A stretch of 64,000 bases of DNA from the NCBI RefSeq assembly GCF_007049795.1, contig NZ_SCFY01000023.1, positions 1-64,000 of the forward strand, read 5' to 3'. The notes below the pieces were generated by a model. That model had not been told where the DNA came from. It made no database searches and saw only the letters and a list, made by a program, of their open reading frames with translations. Shown piece after piece: positions 33,517-41,779 of the stretch (its first letter is position 1; each line of letters begins with the position of its first letter). The stretch is from Ectopseudomonas mendocina (GTDB lineage: Bacteria; Pseudomonadota; Gammaproteobacteria; Pseudomonadales; Pseudomonadaceae). The position numbers and the translations under genes were made by a program.

Positions 33517-33695
33517 TCGCCCCCCGAAAGCCAGGCGCGGCAGGGGTTGATGTCTCTGCGGCGCTGCTTAGGGCCCGCCCGTCGATCCCGGTTAGGTGCT
33601 ATCGATCTTTCGCCTGCCGCTGCGGTCGGACGCTGAGGCTGCCTGATTCCAGGCCGCTCGGTTTCGATCTTGGCGACAGGGGGAATAGCGGTTCC

Positions 33696-34703
33696 ATGCT
33701 GGTTTCAGTACAGGCTTTACGGGCGCTGGCAGCCTGGGTTGTGGTTTTTCATCATGTCATGCAGGTGTTCTTCGATTTTCAGGCCGACAGCTTCGTCGGT
33801 CGTCTGTTTGCTGAGCGGGGCGCCGTTGGTGTCGACATCTTCTTCGTCATCAGCGGCCTGGTGATCTATCTCTCCACTCAAGGCAAGCGCATCACGCTCT
33901 GGCGCTTCATGCTCAATCGCGCACTGCGTATCGTCCCGGCCTATTGGCTCTACTCGCTGATGGCAGCGCTGATCATCGCCTTTGCCAACCCGGTGATGCC
34001 GGTGCAGGAACTCGACCTGCATCATCTGCTGCTCTCGCTGTTCTTCACTCCCGCCGAGAACCCGGGAGGGTTCGGTCTCTATCCCACGCTCAATGTCGGC
34101 TGGACGTTGAATTACGAGATGTTTTTCTACCTGCTATTCGCCCTGACTTTCATCTTCACCGAGCGCTTGCGCCTGGTGTTCATCGTCCTCAGTCTGACGG
34201 TGTTCGGCCTGCTGGCCACGCAGCCATGGATGAGCGACTTCTACCGCAACAGCATCGTCTATGAGTTCGTCTTCGGCATGGGACTGGGCGTGATCTACAC
34301 ACGTGGCTGGATTCGTCAGGGCTTCTGGTTGCCACTGTTGGTCATCGCCGCATCGCTGCTGACCATCTACCACTTCGACAACTCCATGCGCCTGCTGCAC
34401 TGGGGCGTGCCTAATGCGCTGATCGTAGCTGCCTGCATTGCGATGGAGCCCTGTTTCCAGGGCAATCGCCTGCTCAGTCATATGGGCGATTGCTCCTATT
34501 CGGTGTATCTGCTGCACGTGATCGTGCTGTCGCTGCAGGCCCGTCTGGGGCTTGCTCCGGCTCTGGTCATCGCTGCCTGCATACCGGTGATCGCGTTGGC
34601 CGCCTGGGGCAGCTACGAGTTGATCGAAAAGCGCTTTTTCGTGCGCGCCAAGCTCTGGGTAGGGCAGCGAACCGACTCGGGAACGCTGCAGTCGTTATCC
34701 TGA
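33696..34703 (+). CDS. Membrane acyltransferase (acyltransferase-3 family)
   Basis: A 335-residue integral membrane protein of the acyltransferase-3 (OafA/ExoZ/NodX) family with about ten helices. The start SVQALRALAAWVVVFHHVMQ carries the catalytic histidine region (R-x-x-A-x-x-x-V-x-x-x-H), followed by VDIFFVISGLVIYLST. Such enzymes acetylate or acylate surface sugars such as O-antigen or exopolysaccharide. It lies between cti and nfuA, neighbours in P. aeruginosa, so it looks like a lineage-specific insertion. The target sugar is unknown. Confidence 0.87.
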   Translation: MLVSVQALRALAAWVVVFHHVMQVFFDFQADSFVGRLFAERGAVGVDIFFVISGLVIYLSTQGKRITLWRFMLNRALRIVPAYWLYSLMAALIIAFANPVMPVQELDLHHLLLSLFFTPAENPGGFGLYPTLNVGWTLNYEMFFYLLFALTFIFTERLRLVFIVLSLTVFGLLATQPWMSDFYRNSIVYEFVFGMGLGVIYTRGWIRQGFWLPLLVIAASLLTIYHFDNSMRLLHWGVPNALIVAACIAMEPCFQGNRLLSHMGDCSYSVYLLHVIVLSLQARLGLAPALVIAACIPVIALAAWGSYELIEKRFFVRAKLWVGQRTDSGTLQSLS

Positions 34704-34773
34704 GTAAATTAGTAGGACTATATTCAGGCCGTCACTTGGCGTACAATTCGCCGCATGACCGTGAGGAGTTGCC

Positions 34774-35358
34774 ATGAGCGCCATCATCATTACTCAAGCT
34801 GCCGAAGACTACCTGGCCGAGCTGCTGAGCAAGCAGGACACACCGGGTATTGGCATCCGCGTTTTCATCACCCAGCCAGGTACGCCTTACGCGGAAACCT
34901 GCATTGCCTACTGCAAACCGGGTGAGCAAAAACCTGAAGACACCGCCGTTGGCCTGGCCAGTTTCACCGCCTGGATTGATGGCGTCAGCGAGCCTTTTCT
35001 GGATGACGCTGTCGTCGACTACGCCACCGATCGTATGGGCGGCCAGCTGACCATCAAGGCACCGAACGCCAAGGTGCCGATGGTCAACGAAGACAGCCCG
35101 CTGAACGAGCGCATCAATTACTACCTGCAGACCGAGATCAACCCCGGCCTGGCCAGCCACGGCGGCCAGGTGACACTGATCGACGTGGTCGAAGAGGGCA
35201 TCGCTGTCCTGCAGTTCGGTGGCGGCTGCCAGGGTTGTGGCCAAGCCGATTACACCCTCAAGGAAGGCATCGAGAAAACCTTGCTCGAGCGCATTCCGGA
35301 GCTCAAGGGTGTGCGCGACGTGACTGACCACAGCAATCGCGAGAACGCCTACTACTGA
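34774..35358 (+). CDS. nfuA: Iron-sulfur cluster carrier NfuA
   Basis: A 194-residue [4Fe-4S] carrier. The N-terminal half is a degenerate A-type scaffold (MSAIIITQAAEDYLAELLSK), the C-terminal half is the Nfu domain with the cluster-binding pair in GGGCQGCGQAD (C152 and C155). NfuA protects apoproteins and delivers clusters under oxidative stress or iron limitation. Length and motifs are normal. The start follows GAGGAG. A strong bidirectional terminator follows. Confidence 0.96.
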   Translation: MSAIIITQAAEDYLAELLSKQDTPGIGIRVFITQPGTPYAETCIAYCKPGEQKPEDTAVGLASFTAWIDGVSEPFLDDAVVDYATDRMGGQLTIKAPNAKVPMVNEDSPLNERINYYLQTEINPGLASHGGQVTLIDVVEEGIAVLQFGGGCQGCGQADYTLKEGIEKTLLERIPELKGVRDVTDHSNRENAYY

Positions 35359-35374
35359 CAGGCGCAGTGCACAG

Positions 35375-35405
35375 GAAAACGGGGCGACCAAGTCGCCCCG
35401 TTTTC
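35375..35405 (+). terminator. Bidirectional terminator between nfuA and DUF1272 gene
   Basis: A 13-bp stem GAAAACGGGGCGA / TCGCCCCGTTTTC flanked by A and T runs; it lies between two convergent genes. Confidence 0.93.
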
Positions 35406-35408
35406 ATT

Positions 35409-35636
35409 TCAGGCTTTGAGTACGCGTTTGCTGGAAGCGGGGAAGCGTTCGAGCTTCTCGGCCGGGCGAATGGGGCGCTTCACCAGTTCGCCGCTGCAGT
35501 TCGGGCAGCGTAGCGCCAGCACGGACTCGGCGCAGGACCGGCAGAAGGTGCACTCGAAGGAGCAGATCAAGGCGTCGCTACTGGCGGCAGGCAGGTCGCA
35601 GTCGCAGTTCTCGCAATTAGGGCGCAGTTCAAGCAT
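35409..35636 (-). CDS. DUF1272 zinc-ribbon protein
   Basis: A 75-residue protein with eight or more cysteines in zinc-binding pairs: NCENCDCDLP, CSFECTFCRSCAE and CPNCSGEL. This is the DUF1272 family, commonly found as a single small gene in proteobacteria. The N-terminus MLELRPNCENC is the standard start. It is convergent with nfuA across a shared terminator. The role is unknown; the fold suggests a zinc-stabilised binding module. Confidence 0.9.
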   Translation of the reverse strand: MLELRPNCENCDCDLPAASSDALICSFECTFCRSCAESVLALRCPNCSGELVKRPIRPAEKLERFPASSKRVLKA

Positions 35637-35736
35637 GGCGCTAGGCTCGGCTCAGTGGCGATCGCAGTAGTCTGCAGTCGCCGCAGGCCAGGCGCAACAG
35701 GCACATCCAGGGGCGCGCAAGGCGCCCCGACAGGAT

Positions 35737-36003
35737 TTACTCCGGCATGCTCCACGGGGCCAGGTCGAAACCCTGGCTGCTCAGCTCATCGCGGGAACGC
35801 TGCAGCGCGTCTTCCAGTTGTTGCGGGTCGCTGTAAGTGGCGCTGGAAAGCTGGCGGCCGAGCAGGCGGGTGTTGGTGCGGTCGATAACGCTGATGCTGA
35901 CGACGCCGGTGCCGTCCTGCGGAGCCCAGGCTACGCACTGGAACGGGCGGAAGGCGCGATCGGCAATCAGCAGGGCTTCGTTGAAACGCAGCGGTGTGTT
36001 CAT
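35737..36003 (-). CDS. Conserved Pseudomonas hypothetical protein
   Basis: An 88-residue soluble protein starting MNTPLRFNEALLIADRAFRP. Proteins of this type are common in Pseudomonas, and I recall them being labelled metal ABC transporter ATPase in some genomes, but there is no Walker motif here, so that label is not supported. It contains a central beta-rich part (QDGTGVVSISVIDRTNTRLL) and a helical end with DPQQLEDALQRSRDEL. The start is chosen at the conserved MNTP; an upstream codon would add 15 residues. Function unknown. Confidence 0.72.
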   Translation of the reverse strand: MNTPLRFNEALLIADRAFRPFQCVAWAPQDGTGVVSISVIDRTNTRLLGRQLSSATYSDPQQLEDALQRSRDELSSQGFDLAPWSMPE

Positions 36004-36183
36004 GGGGTCGGTTTCTCCGAGTTGATCCCAACAATTAATTGCGGCCAACAGGTTATTGGTGTTGGCCTTTCAATAGTGTTGATGAACTCAGTAGATCCAT
36101 AAGTCACACATGGCTGAAAAAGTTTTATTACTGGCACAGTGTGCCCTGATGAAAACTTCTGGCGTCTCGCCGGCAACAACTTT

Positions 36184-37377
36184 CTACTGCGAAAGTTCAA
36201 CCTCTGTTTCCTGCTGGGTCGGCTGTGGCGCAACGCTAGCGGGGGCTGGAGCGTTTCGCTGATGGCGATAGGCACTTACTGCTTCATATACCGACTTGCG
36301 CAAACGGTTTATACCGCCGATAGGGCGGTGTTCGGGAAGTGCATGCCAGGGGTTGAAGGACAGATTGTCGCAGAACAGGTTTTGTTCCCGGCTATCGAAG
36401 TCCTGAGGCTGCACGGTAATACGGGCAACGCTTTCGAAGGGCGATATCTTTTCGCTCCACTCGACACTCGGATCTTCGATGGGCATGTAGTACTGCGCGT
36501 TCTGTTTTTGTACCTGCAATTCAAAGCACGCCGGCGCACGGTCCAGTGACAGTTGCTGGTAAAGCGCATTGCGCAGGAAGTTGGGTAGGGCGTTATTTTG
36601 TTCCGGCAATTCGTAGGGCGGGCAATTCTGCGGTGCCGGTACCACGCGGTATTTGATGTTCGACTCGCCGAGCTTGAACGGTGCAATGGAGTTGTAGGTG
36701 GTGGCCACGGGGCTTTCTGGTGCCGGAGCCAGCGTTTTCAGGGCGATGACCAGATGACGCACCTCCCAGGTGCGCGGGTCCAAGCTGGGGAAGAAGGCCT
36801 GGACCTTCTTGCCATCTGCCTGAGCTGCGAAATTGGTGCGGTACTCGGCCACGTCGCGAACGAAGAAAGCCGGATGGTTGAACATCACGAAGTCCTGCTC
36901 GCCAGCATGCGCAGGGCTCTTCATGAGTTTCTCGCCCGGTACGTCGAGCAGCTTGATGGCCATGCCGCGTGCATCACGGGCGCGGTCGAACTGCGGGTAA
37001 GCGTTGCCGTTGGACAGGCGCATCCAGGCTTGCCAGGTATGCCCGGGTTCGCTGAAGACGCCATGGCGTAGTGACTCATCCAGCGTATCCAGCACCTGTA
37101 CTTCGGCTTTCACGCAGCCATGGGCCTTGGCGTGGGCGTCACGCAGTACGCGGGTGTTATCGCGGTGTTGCTCGACGATGCGTACAGCGTCTTCGATGAT
37201 CAGCCTGGTGAGCGCGGCCTCATCCGGCTCGATCTGTTCTTGCGTAGAGACCGGGCCGGAGAATTTCCAGGCGTAATAGGCTTCGCCCAGGCCCCAGCCA
37301 ACCAGGCCTACAAGGGCGACGGTGAGCAGCAGTTTGCCGAGCAGGCGACCGAGCCAGAGCCAGAAGCGCTTCAACAT
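36184..37377 (-). CDS. Membrane-anchored catalase-related haem protein
   Basis: A 397-residue protein. Residues 1-33 form a single N-terminal helix (LLGKLLLTVALVGLVGWGLG), so the rest should lie in the periplasm. The remaining part is a short catalase-like core: AHAKAHG gives the distal histidine H82, QDFVMFNHPAFFVRD gives the distal asparagine N167, and INRLRKSVYEAV gives an R-x-x-x-Y proximal ligand, Y364. The usual C-terminal catalase parts are missing. This minimal pattern is that of catalase-related peroxidases and allene-oxide-synthase-like enzymes that act on organic or fatty-acid hydroperoxides rather than H2O2. The di-haem cytochrome gene begins just upstream (33 bases) in the same direction, so they form an operon. 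Confidence 0.82.
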   Translation of the reverse strand: MLKRFWLWLGRLLGKLLLTVALVGLVGWGLGEAYYAWKFSGPVSTQEQIEPDEAALTRLIIEDAVRIVEQHRDNTRVLRDAHAKAHGCVKAEVQVLDTLDESLRHGVFSEPGHTWQAWMRLSNGNAYPQFDRARDARGMAIKLLDVPGEKLMKSPAHAGEQDFVMFNHPAFFVRDVAEYRTNFAAQADGKKVQAFFPSLDPRTWEVRHLVIALKTLAPAPESPVATTYNSIAPFKLGESNIKYRVVPAPQNCPPYELPEQNNALPNFLRNALYQQLSLDRAPACFELQVQKQNAQYYMPIEDPSVEWSEKISPFESVARITVQPQDFDSREQNLFCDNLSFNPWHALPEHRPIGGINRLRKSVYEAVSAYRHQRNAPAPASVAPQPTQQETEVELSQ

Positions 37378-37410
37378 CGTTGCAATCCTTGTTCTAGGTA
37401 TCGGTTGAAA

Positions 37411-39285
37411 TCAGCCTTCGCAGTTCGGGCCGGGCGCCCAGGCTTGTACCGGCACGTCAGTGAGCTGAGTTTCCAGCTCGGCGTTACCCAGCACTTTCAG
37501 GTATTCGATCAGTGCCAGGCGCTCGTCCGGCGACAGGGCACGGCCGATGACGCCCTCCTGGCGGCAACCATCGCGGAACTCATGACCGCCATTGCCGTTG
37601 CCGGTCACACGGGTATCAAGCAGGAAGCCGCCTGGGAACTTGTCGCTGCGATAACCCACGCGCTCCGGATCGAATTCGAAGTTACCGACCCAGAACTGGG
37701 CCTGCCGCTCGTATACGGGAGAGAGCAACTCGAACAGGTTGGGCACCGAACCGTTGTGCAGGAAGGGCGGAGTAGCCCAGATGCCGTCGAGAGGGCGGGC
37801 CTTGTAGCCGCGCTTTTCCTGAACGCCGATGGGCAGGCCATAACCGTCCATCTCCTTGCGCTGGCGCGGGCCTATGCCGGCGTCCTGATAGGCGCGGTTT
37901 TCCACGTAGGCGGTGATGTAGGCCAGGCCCTTGGCGCTGGAGATACTCTTGAAATCGACCTCATCGAGGCTGGCACCGTACGGACGCACGTCCAGCTTGG
38001 ATAGCTCGGACTTGGTCCAGCCCAGGCGACTGATGTCGAAACGGTGGTCAGCGATATTGTCGGCGGTGGTTGGGTCGGTGCCGACGATGCTGATCGGTAC
38101 CACGCGCATCTTCCATTCAGGATCGCGCGACGGCGCCAGGCGCTGATCACGCGGCTTGGGATCGGGGGCATGGCAATAGGCGCAATTCTCGGTGTAGAGC
38201 GCTTTGCCACGGCTTGCCAGGGGCAGGTCCACCTTGCCGAATACGGCTTCTGGCCACTTGGGTGGCTGCAGTTGTTTCAGGGTTTCCTCGAGGGTGTAGA
38301 GATCATGCAAGCGCACGCTGGAGGCGTAGCGATCAGCCTCGGCGACGCCTTTGCCGTGTTCGTCGAGCAGATGCAGGCTGGCGCCTACGCCAAGGGCTTC
38401 GCCAACGTTGCGCGCCATCGGCTGCATGGCCGAGCCATTCCATTGCACCCAGTCGAATTTCCAGATGTCCCAGAGTTGCGGGTAGCTGACCGGAGCATTG
38501 GCAACGCGGTAGTTGGCCTCATCGAGAACATCGCCGAATACGGTATTGGCGATACGACCGAATGCATCGGTACGGCCAAAGCCTTCTTCTGTCGGATACA
38601 GGCCGCGGTGCCAGTCGTTGAAGGCAGTCGCCAGCAGCCGGTCGAGCACTTGCTTGAAATCCTCGCGCAGTTGGTCGCGACCTTGCGGGTACTGCTCGCC
38701 CAGGACCTCCTGGGCAAAGCGACGGAATTTCAGCGGGTTGTAATAGGTGAAGGCCATGCTCATGCCCAGCGCCTGGCCGAAGCCGCCACCGCGCAGAGTC
38801 GGTACGGTAGAGGCGAGGGAGTGCAGGGCGGCACCGCCATCGATACGCACGGCCTGGCCTTTGTAGCGCAGTTCGCCGGTATGGCAGGCGGCGCAACTGA
38901 TATCGAGAAAATGCTCGCCGCTTTCGCTGTCCTGATGACGGGTAAAACCAACCGGCAGATTGGCCGGGTTCAGAGCGCTGGGCTGCTGCTTGGGGTCAGT
39001 AAGAAAGCCGAAGCGGGCCAGATAATCGAGGCGGGCGAATTTCTCGGTGCCGAACGGCATCTCCAGCGCACTAATCCAGTCATAACGCAGGCCTTTTACC
39101 GTCGTGCCCTGCGGCGTGTAGTAATAAGTCTGGCGCTGCTCTTCGCTCCACTGGTCCAGGTAGTGCAAATCGTTGGGCTGCTGATAGGTCGGAAGGTTGG
39201 GGTTGGCGATGTAATACAGCACCACCGCCAGACCGATCAGTGCCAGCAATATGACGAGTTTCAAGGTGCGGCGGAGCAGACGCAT
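37411..39285 (-). CDS. RoxA/oleate-dioxygenase-like di-haem cytochrome c
   Basis: A 624-residue protein with an N-terminal membrane segment or uncleaved signal (LKLVILLALIGLAVVLYYIA). It has two haem c sites, CAACH at 131-135 and CAYCH at 368-372, in a di-haem peroxidase-like fold. Size, spacing and the WKFDWVQWNGSAMQPMARN segment resemble large di-haem oxygenases such as rubber oxygenase RoxA and the Pseudomonas oleate dioxygenase/diol synthase pair, rather than the short CcpA peroxidases. It probably works in the periplasm, oxygenating a hydrophobic alkene. It is transcribed with the catalase-related gene. The substrate is unknown; a classic di-haem peroxidase role is the alternative. Confidence 0.78.
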   Translation of the reverse strand: MRLLRRTLKLVILLALIGLAVVLYYIANPNLPTYQQPNDLHYLDQWSEEQRQTYYYTPQGTTVKGLRYDWISALEMPFGTEKFARLDYLARFGFLTDPKQQPSALNPANLPVGFTRHQDSESGEHFLDISCAACHTGELRYKGQAVRIDGGAALHSLASTVPTLRGGGFGQALGMSMAFTYYNPLKFRRFAQEVLGEQYPQGRDQLREDFKQVLDRLLATAFNDWHRGLYPTEEGFGRTDAFGRIANTVFGDVLDEANYRVANAPVSYPQLWDIWKFDWVQWNGSAMQPMARNVGEALGVGASLHLLDEHGKGVAEADRYASSVRLHDLYTLEETLKQLQPPKWPEAVFGKVDLPLASRGKALYTENCAYCHAPDPKPRDQRLAPSRDPEWKMRVVPISIVGTDPTTADNIADHRFDISRLGWTKSELSKLDVRPYGASLDEVDFKSISSAKGLAYITAYVENRAYQDAGIGPRQRKEMDGYGLPIGVQEKRGYKARPLDGIWATPPFLHNGSVPNLFELLSPVYERQAQFWVGNFEFDPERVGYRSDKFPGGFLLDTRVTGNGNGGHEFRDGCRQEGVIGRALSPDERLALIEYLKVLGNAELETQLTDVPVQAWAPGPNCEG

Positions 39286-39512
39286 CAGAGACTTCCTTGT
39301 AGCGTTCTTATTAGCCGGCCTGTTATGCCAACACTGCAGGCTGTTGGCAAGATGCCATCGCGGTGATTATGAAAACTCTGCAATAACCAGCAGGAACGAC
39401 GCATATAGCGAAATGATCCACTAAGCGTCAAAGTTCTTGCTAGCTTTACGTTTGCGAGCGCCAAATTGTTGTTTTTATTGGGGTTACAAAATAATGGCGC
39501 CAAGGATGGAGT

Positions 39513-40724
39513 ATGTTGGAGGCTGTTTCCGTCGCACCCCAGCAACTACTGGTGCTCGATCCATTCGAGGCGTGTGAAGCGCTGTTTCAGCCATTGCAGG
39601 CTGCTGGCTGGAGCGTGCAGCGCTGCACGCCACAAACGCTCAACGGCCATGCAGGTGATGCACTCCTGCTTTACCTCGATCAGCAGCCCAGTCATGCACT
39701 GCTCAAGCAACTGCAACTGACTGGGCTTGGTTGCATCGTGCTGATGGACGCCGAGCGATTGCAGCAGATCAATAGCGAAGAGTTGGCCGGCGAATGGTGC
39801 TTCGCCGCGCTGACATTGCCGGTGGAATTGCCCCAGTTACTGGAAACCTTGCAACTGGCGCAAACAGGCACCCGCTTGCGCAGATTGAAAAGGGCACGAC
39901 AAGCGCCGCAGTTTCTCGGCAACTGTGCCGCCGCGCGTAGCCTGCGACGGCAGCTGGATCGCCTCAGCCGTATCGATGGCCCGTTGTTTATCCGTGGGGA
40001 GCGCGGTAGTGGCAAGCATCTGCTGGCGCGCTTGCTCCACCAGCGTTCATCTTTTATTGCGCAGGCCATGCGCGCTATCGATTGCACCGAGTCTCTCGAA
40101 ACCGAGTCTCTCGCCGCGTCGAGCTTCACCAACGTGCTGCTCGAAAACGCATCTCGGCTCTCTGCGGTCGACCAGCAAAAGTTGCTGGACTACCTGCAGT
40201 GCAATCCTCGAGCACATCTGTTGACCCTGGACCGAGGCGAGCTGGTACAGGCCCTGCAGCAAGGGCGCTTCAGATCGGATCTGTTTCATCTATTAGCGGC
40301 GCAGCAACTGCAAACGCCGAATCTGCGCGAACATCCTGGTGATCTGGTGCTACTGGCCGAGCACTTCGCCAAACAACACGGGGCGGTGATCGGACGGCAT
40401 CATCGGCATTTCAGCGAGGAAGCGATGGATGCCATGATCAGCCATCCTTGGCCGGGCAATGTGCGTGAGCTGCGCAATCACGTGGTACGTGCCCTGGTGT
40501 TGGCTCAAGGTCGGCAGATTCTTGCAGCCGATCTTGGTTTGCGCCCGGCACAGGCGAGCATCGATGCTCCAGTGACGCTGGAGGACTACATACGGCGGGC
40601 CGAACGCCAGGCGCTCAACGACGTGCTGGGCCGCTACGCCAACAACATGAGCCAGGCCGCGCGCACGCTCGGGATTTCGCGGCCAACCTTCTATCGCTTG
40701 CTGCATAAGCATCGCCTGCGCTGA
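39513..40724 (+). CDS. Degenerate NtrC-type (VpsR-like) regulator lacking GAFTGA
   Basis: A 403-residue protein. Residues 1-125 are receiver-like, 135-345 resemble an AAA+ domain, 375-402 a Fis-type helix-turn-helix (NNMSQAARTLGISRPTFYRL). Walker A is GERGSGKH (162-169) and HPWPGNVRELRN (311-322) is intact, as is FRSDLFHLL. But the Walker B site reads NVLLENASRL instead of hydrophobic-DE, and the segment that should hold GAFTGA, the sigma-54 contact, is absent. It is therefore unlikely to activate sigma-54 promoters and may act as a repressor or sigma-70 activator, as with VpsR. It is divergent from the di-haem/catalase operon and is the probable regulator of it. Confidence 0.8.
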   Translation: MLEAVSVAPQQLLVLDPFEACEALFQPLQAAGWSVQRCTPQTLNGHAGDALLLYLDQQPSHALLKQLQLTGLGCIVLMDAERLQQINSEELAGEWCFAALTLPVELPQLLETLQLAQTGTRLRRLKRARQAPQFLGNCAAARSLRRQLDRLSRIDGPLFIRGERGSGKHLLARLLHQRSSFIAQAMRAIDCTESLETESLAASSFTNVLLENASRLSAVDQQKLLDYLQCNPRAHLLTLDRGELVQALQQGRFRSDLFHLLAAQQLQTPNLREHPGDLVLLAEHFAKQHGAVIGRHHRHFSEEAMDAMISHPWPGNVRELRNHVVRALVLAQGRQILAADLGLRPAQASIDAPVTLEDYIRRAERQALNDVLGRYANNMSQAARTLGISRPTFYRLLHKHRLR

Positions 40725-40792
40725 GACGCATGCTGTAACGCTCGAGAAACACTGCTAAGGTGCCCGTCGAACCTATCGACAAGGAGATTTTC

Positions 40793-41260
40793 ATGCACCC
40801 GTTCGACGCCGCGAAGCCACCGAAACTGGCCGTGTTGCTGGGTTATGCCGGGCTGGTGCCATTCGTTGGTGGTGCATTGGGAATCTGGGTGATTCCCCTG
40901 GGCTGGCGACCTTTCGTATTGGACGCGCTGCTGGATTTTGCTGCGGTGATTCTGGCCTTTATGGGCGCCATTCACTGGGGTTTGGCTATGCGTGCGGAGG
41001 AAACCGATGAAAAGGCCAAGCTGCAACTGGGGCTGTCGGTGATTCCGCCCTTGCTGGGCTGGGCCGCATTGGCTGGTGGACTGCCGATTGGCTTGTCCCT
41101 GCCGATTTTCCTTTTTGCCTTTATCGGCCTGTACCTGGCAGACATGCACGCAGTACGCGTAGGGCTGGCGCCGCAATGGTATCCGGCCCTGCGTACGCCG
41201 TTGACCCTGGTGGTCTGCCTGAGCCTGTTAGTGGCCTGGGCCAGCGTGTTGATTCGCTAA
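40793..41260 (+). CDS. DUF3429 membrane protein
   Basis: A 155-residue protein with about five membrane helices. The family pattern is visible: LGYAGLVPFVGGALGIWV, then ILAFMGAIHWGLAM and LSVIPPLLGWAAL. The ATG at 40793 is chosen because AAGGAG lies seven bases before it. Its 3' end overlaps the convergent NadR-like gene by 33 bases. Function of DUF3429 is unknown. Confidence 0.85.
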   Translation: MHPFDAAKPPKLAVLLGYAGLVPFVGGALGIWVIPLGWRPFVLDALLDFAAVILAFMGAIHWGLAMRAEETDEKAKLQLGLSVIPPLLGWAALAGGLPIGLSLPIFLFAFIGLYLADMHAVRVGLAPQWYPALRTPLTLVVCLSLLVAWASVLIR

Positions 41261-41779
41261 GCCGAGCAGCGTCGCGACTTGCGCCAGCGCAGCCTGGCGC
41301 CGCTCATCCCAGCCACCTGACAGTTCGCAGAAACGCTGCCCGTTACCCTGCAGCCAATCCCGGCAGGCCTGATGAAAGGCCTGGCGCTCGACCAACTGAG
41401 GCTGGCAACGCTGGCCGTCTTCGACCCAGGGTACGCCTGCGGGGTCGAGTAACAGATGCTGGTCGTAGTGGCGCGCCAGCAACTCGGCCTCCAACCAGTG
41501 CGGACAATCGCCGAACAGGCATTGGCTCCAGAGCATGTTGCTCAGCAGGTGCGTGTCGAGAATCAGCAACTGCGGCCTGGTTGCTCGCGCGGCATCCTCC
41601 CAGGCCAATTGGCCGCGAGCGATCTCGGCGATGTCGGCGTAGCAGGTATCGCGCTGTTGTTCGTCGATGAAGTGGCGCACGTACTCGCCCACCACCACGC
41701 CACCGAAGCGCGCTTGTATTTGCGCTGCCAGCCAGCTCTTGCCGCTGGACTCGGGGCCGGTCAGCACCAGGACTTTCAT
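41228..41779 (-). CDS. NadR-like nicotinamide riboside kinase/ATPase
   Basis: A 183-residue P-loop protein. The Walker A motif is TGPESSGKSW (residues 7-16), followed by EYVRHFID and DTHLLSNMLW, which match the ribosylnicotinamide kinase domain of NadR; the adenylyltransferase domain is not present. The kinase phosphorylates nicotinamide riboside to NMN. Its ATG overlaps the stop of pnuC (ATGA), so uptake and phosphorylation are coupled. This pairing makes the functional call firm. Confidence 0.85.
   Translation of the reverse strand: MKVLVLTGPESSGKSWLAAQIQARFGGVVVGEYVRHFIDEQQRDTCYADIAEIARGQLAWEDAARATRPQLLILDTHLLSNMLWSQCLFGDCPHWLEAELLARHYDQHLLLDPAGVPWVEDGQRCQPQLVERQAFHQACRDWLQGNGQRFCELSGGWDERRQAALAQVATLLGLANQHAGPGH

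Noticed and set aside
38044..39366. 440-residue plus-strand open frame antisense to the di-haem cytochrome gene
   Set aside because: Shadow frame; the haem motifs on the minus strand define the real gene.
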